Source: Thermoplasmata archaeon (GTDB lineage Archaea > Thermoplasmatota > Thermoplasmata > Thermoplasmatales > Thermoplasmataceae). Taken from it: a DNA stretch of 29,798 bases. Shown piece by piece: positions 28,297 through 29,798 of the stretch. Both the position numbers and the translations under genes were made by a program. Numbering within the stretch: the stretch's first letter is position 1; every line of letters starts with the position of its first letter. The notes under the pieces were generated by a model. It made no database searches. It was not told where the DNA came from and saw only the letters and a program-made list of their open reading frames with translations. The DNA is taken from NCBI GenBank assembly GCA_021793945.1, contig JAJYRT010000005.1, forward strand, positions 1 through 29,798. The letters are read 5' to 3'.

Positions 28297-28304
28297 ATAT
28301 TTAA
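28297..28304 (-). promoter_or_regulatory. TATA-like element of 5S rRNA
   Basis: The minus strand reads TTAAATAT, centred about 25 bases before the mature 5' end, so transcription could begin at the mature terminus. Confidence 0.55.
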
Positions 28305-28433
28305 TAATTTTCCAAACAACGGACAAAGATCCGCAACCACCTATAAACGATATTCATTTCTATATTAGTTTTAGAGTACTTTAGCCTAAAATGTAAGGTC
28401 TACCTTTTATCTTTATCCCGCACATCATTTTTT

Positions 28434-29555
28434 GTGATTTCCACGGACATATTAAAGGCGGACAATAGGAAAACCATGCTTCTTTTCGCAATCCTCATTT
28501 CAATGTCGGTACTTGTAATTTTAATAATGCTTTCAGATTCGGAGAATTATTTTACGCCATGGGGGGATAAGTACCGGCTCTTTCTCTATACCTCCATAGG
28601 GCTTGCCATAACGCTCACACCAATTATCATAATTGCATATCATGACAGGGCGAGCTTCCCGGCGGAAACTGGTTTCAGGCACATGATCAAGGTAACATTC
28701 GGAGCACTTTGGATACTGGACGGCGCATTACAGCTACAGCCTGAGATGTCCTATGGCTTCCTGTCATCTGTCATAATACCTGTAGTTCTAGGTCTTCCAG
28801 CATTAATTCAGCCGTTTTTTATAGGAATTGTATCAGAATGGAAAAATTACCCGGTCCTATTCGACGCGATATCAGCAATATTGCAGATAACCATAGGAGT
28901 TGGACTCCTGCTGGTAAGCAGGAAGTTACTGCTGAAATCCATCCTGCTTCTCTCAATAGTATGGGGCACAATCGTTTGGGTACTTGGCGAGGGACTGGGT
29001 GGTACTCTAACAGGGGGCGCATCCTATCTCTCTGGCTTCCCCGGATCGGCCCTGATCTACGTGATGGTGGCTGCAATCCTTATTCCAGACATAACGGATG
29101 AAATGGCAGCAAAGATCATGTCGGCGTTTTTATTCTCTGTTTTCCTGATTTCTGCAATAGAGCAGGCGATGCCTTCAAACGCATACTGGTCCGGCTCAGC
29201 CCTCTCATCCCTTGCGGGTGCAATGGCTTCCAACATTCAGCCAGTTTTCCTTCAGCACACGATTTCGGTCTTCTCCACAGCCCTGCTGGCAAACCCACTT
29301 GTATGGAATGCCGCCATTGTCGCTGCATTTCTTATCATTTCTGCTTTATGGATCCGATCCAGAAGGATTGCGGCATGGGTTACGGCCGCTGTATCTCTAT
29401 TTGTCTGGGTCGTCTTCCAGGATTTTGGAATTATCGGAGGGTACGGCACGGATCCAAATACTGCCATCCCGGTCATGCTGATATCAACTGCTCTGGTCAT
29501 ATCCCTTAAGCCCACGGAGGGACGAACCCTTTCACAAAGCAAAAAAAGAGAGTGA
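28434..29555 (+). CDS. Polytopic membrane protein of unknown function
   Basis: This 373-residue protein has about ten hydrophobic helices and a short basic tail (SQSKKRE). Distinct polar signatures sit in or beside the helices: WILDGALQLQPEM near residue 93, GEGLGGTLTGGASYLSGFPG near 185-204, and FGIIGGYGTDPNTAIPVML near 330. From memory these resemble an uncharacterised membrane family seen in actinobacteria and some other acidophiles or soil organisms, but I cannot name a function. The first codon is GTG at 28434, with TTTTATC near 28405-28411 about 25 bases before it. An internal ATG at 28476 is an alternative that would trim 14 residues. It is flanked by the 5S gene and a probable trehalose gene, without operon overlap. 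Confidence 0.7.
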   Translation: MISTDILKADNRKTMLLFAILISMSVLVILIMLSDSENYFTPWGDKYRLFLYTSIGLAITLTPIIIIAYHDRASFPAETGFRHMIKVTFGALWILDGALQLQPEMSYGFLSSVIIPVVLGLPALIQPFFIGIVSEWKNYPVLFDAISAILQITIGVGLLLVSRKLLLKSILLLSIVWGTIVWVLGEGLGGTLTGGASYLSGFPGSALIYVMVAAILIPDITDEMAAKIMSAFLFSVFLISAIEQAMPSNAYWSGSALSSLAGAMASNIQPVFLQHTISVFSTALLANPLVWNAAIVAAFLIISALWIRSRRIAAWVTAAVSLFVWVVFQDFGIIGGYGTDPNTAIPVMLISTALVISLKPTEGRTLSQSKKRE

Positions 29556-29675
29556 GATTCGCGATGCCGTCGGCGTTCGGCAGTAAAGGGTCTGGAATCA
29601 GGGGGGTCAGCGTCCCCATGGAAACAGCAGCTCTTTCGGCCGGCTCCTTAGACATTAAAACACTTACTATGGCAC

Positions 29676-29683
29676 TTATATAA
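29676..29683 (+). promoter_or_regulatory. TATA-like element of the last gene
   Basis: TTATATAA is followed by a second AT-rich word, TATAAAC. The first is centred about 23 bases before GTG 29703 and only 17 bases before ATG 29697, so the GTG may be the real leaderless start. Confidence 0.5.
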
Positions 29684-29696
29684 TATAAACAGATAT

Positions 29697-29798
29697 ATGA
29701 ATGTGTCCTACCTTATTGTCACCAGCCGTTCACCCATTAGCCACGAGAAGGTAAATGGAAAACATGTGGCAAGAGAGAACATCGGCGGCGTTGTAACC
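29697..29798 (+). CDS. otsA: Probable trehalose-6-phosphate synthase, N-terminal fragment (cut by window edge)
   Basis: Thirty-four codons are visible before the edge. The product starts MNVSYLIVTSRSPISHEK and continues to RENIGGVVT. The pattern of a first beta strand ending in (S)NR-x-P followed about 15 residues later by GG-(L/V)-V-(T/S) is the N-terminal UDP/GDP-glucose binding signature of GT20 trehalose-6-phosphate synthases. Here Asn is replaced by Ser in the SNR-like word (TSRSP). The enzyme would make trehalose-6-phosphate, a compatible-solute precursor. ATG 29697 or GTG 29703 could be the start. With so little sequence, other GT-B glycosyltransferases are not excluded. Confidence 0.5.
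   Translation, partial: MNVSYLIVTSRSPISHEKVNGKHVARENIGGVVT

Noticed and set aside
29563..29682. Small plus-strand frame of 38-39 codons after the membrane protein gene
   Set aside because: It has no ribosome site, no TATA box at the usual distance and no recognisable product. The region also contains short hairpins such as TGCCG/CGGCA near 29565-29582, so I treat it as intergenic.

Overview
The window is archaeal and most likely comes from a member of the Thermoplasmatales (Thermoplasma, Ferroplasma and Cuniculiplasma relatives). The evidence is an RNA polymerase cluster with split A'/A'' and unsplit B subunits, a 5S rRNA gene standing alone, an archaeal initiator tRNA, aIF1A, Rio1 and Pno1 genes, an ADP-forming acyl-CoA synthetase, and many promoters with a TATA-like box 24-29 bases before the start codon, which implies leaderless mRNAs. 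A few genes instead carry a strong Shine-Dalgarno sequence.

Positions 1-2844 hold the start of a membrane protein running off the left edge, heme o synthase (ctaB), a small CopD-like membrane protein and an NADPH-dependent FMN reductase. An IS200/IS605-type element with an apparently intact tnpB and no tnpA (about 2885-4143) lies between the reductase and the tetrapyrrole genes hemL-hemC-hemD (4163-7039). Next come initiator tRNA-Met, then a translation and ribosome-biogenesis operon (aIF1A, rio1, pno1), a variant NRAMP metal transporter and a DtxR-family metalloregulator, and a DUF167 gene.

Positions 11750-20342 are the RNA polymerase cluster on the minus strand: tRNA-Lys, rpoH, rpoB, rpoA1, rpoA2, nusA, with junctions overlapping by 1-4 bases from rpoH through rpoA2. 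Upstream is a 384-base gap with strong inverted repeats, then trpS. Just before trpS is a short remnant of a second TnpB-type element. Its left-end hairpin matches the one beside the intact tnpB.

The right third, on the plus strand, carries mtnA (methionine salvage), the two subunits of an ADP-forming acyl-CoA synthetase, and iorA-iorB (indolepyruvate:ferredoxin oxidoreductase). Together the last two can oxidise aryl 2-oxo acids to acyl-CoA and conserve the thioester energy as ATP, which suits a peptide-degrading heterotroph. The window ends with the isolated 5S rRNA gene, a polytopic membrane protein, and the first codons of a probable trehalose-6-phosphate synthase.

Most genes are ordinary core genes. 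The parts most worth a second look are the repeated hairpin flanking the TnpB loci, the structured gap between trpS and tRNA-Lys, the tRNA-Lys/rpoH arrangement, and the NRAMP with altered metal-site motifs next to a DtxR regulator and palindromes. I did not find anything that I can claim as a new defence or metabolic system.
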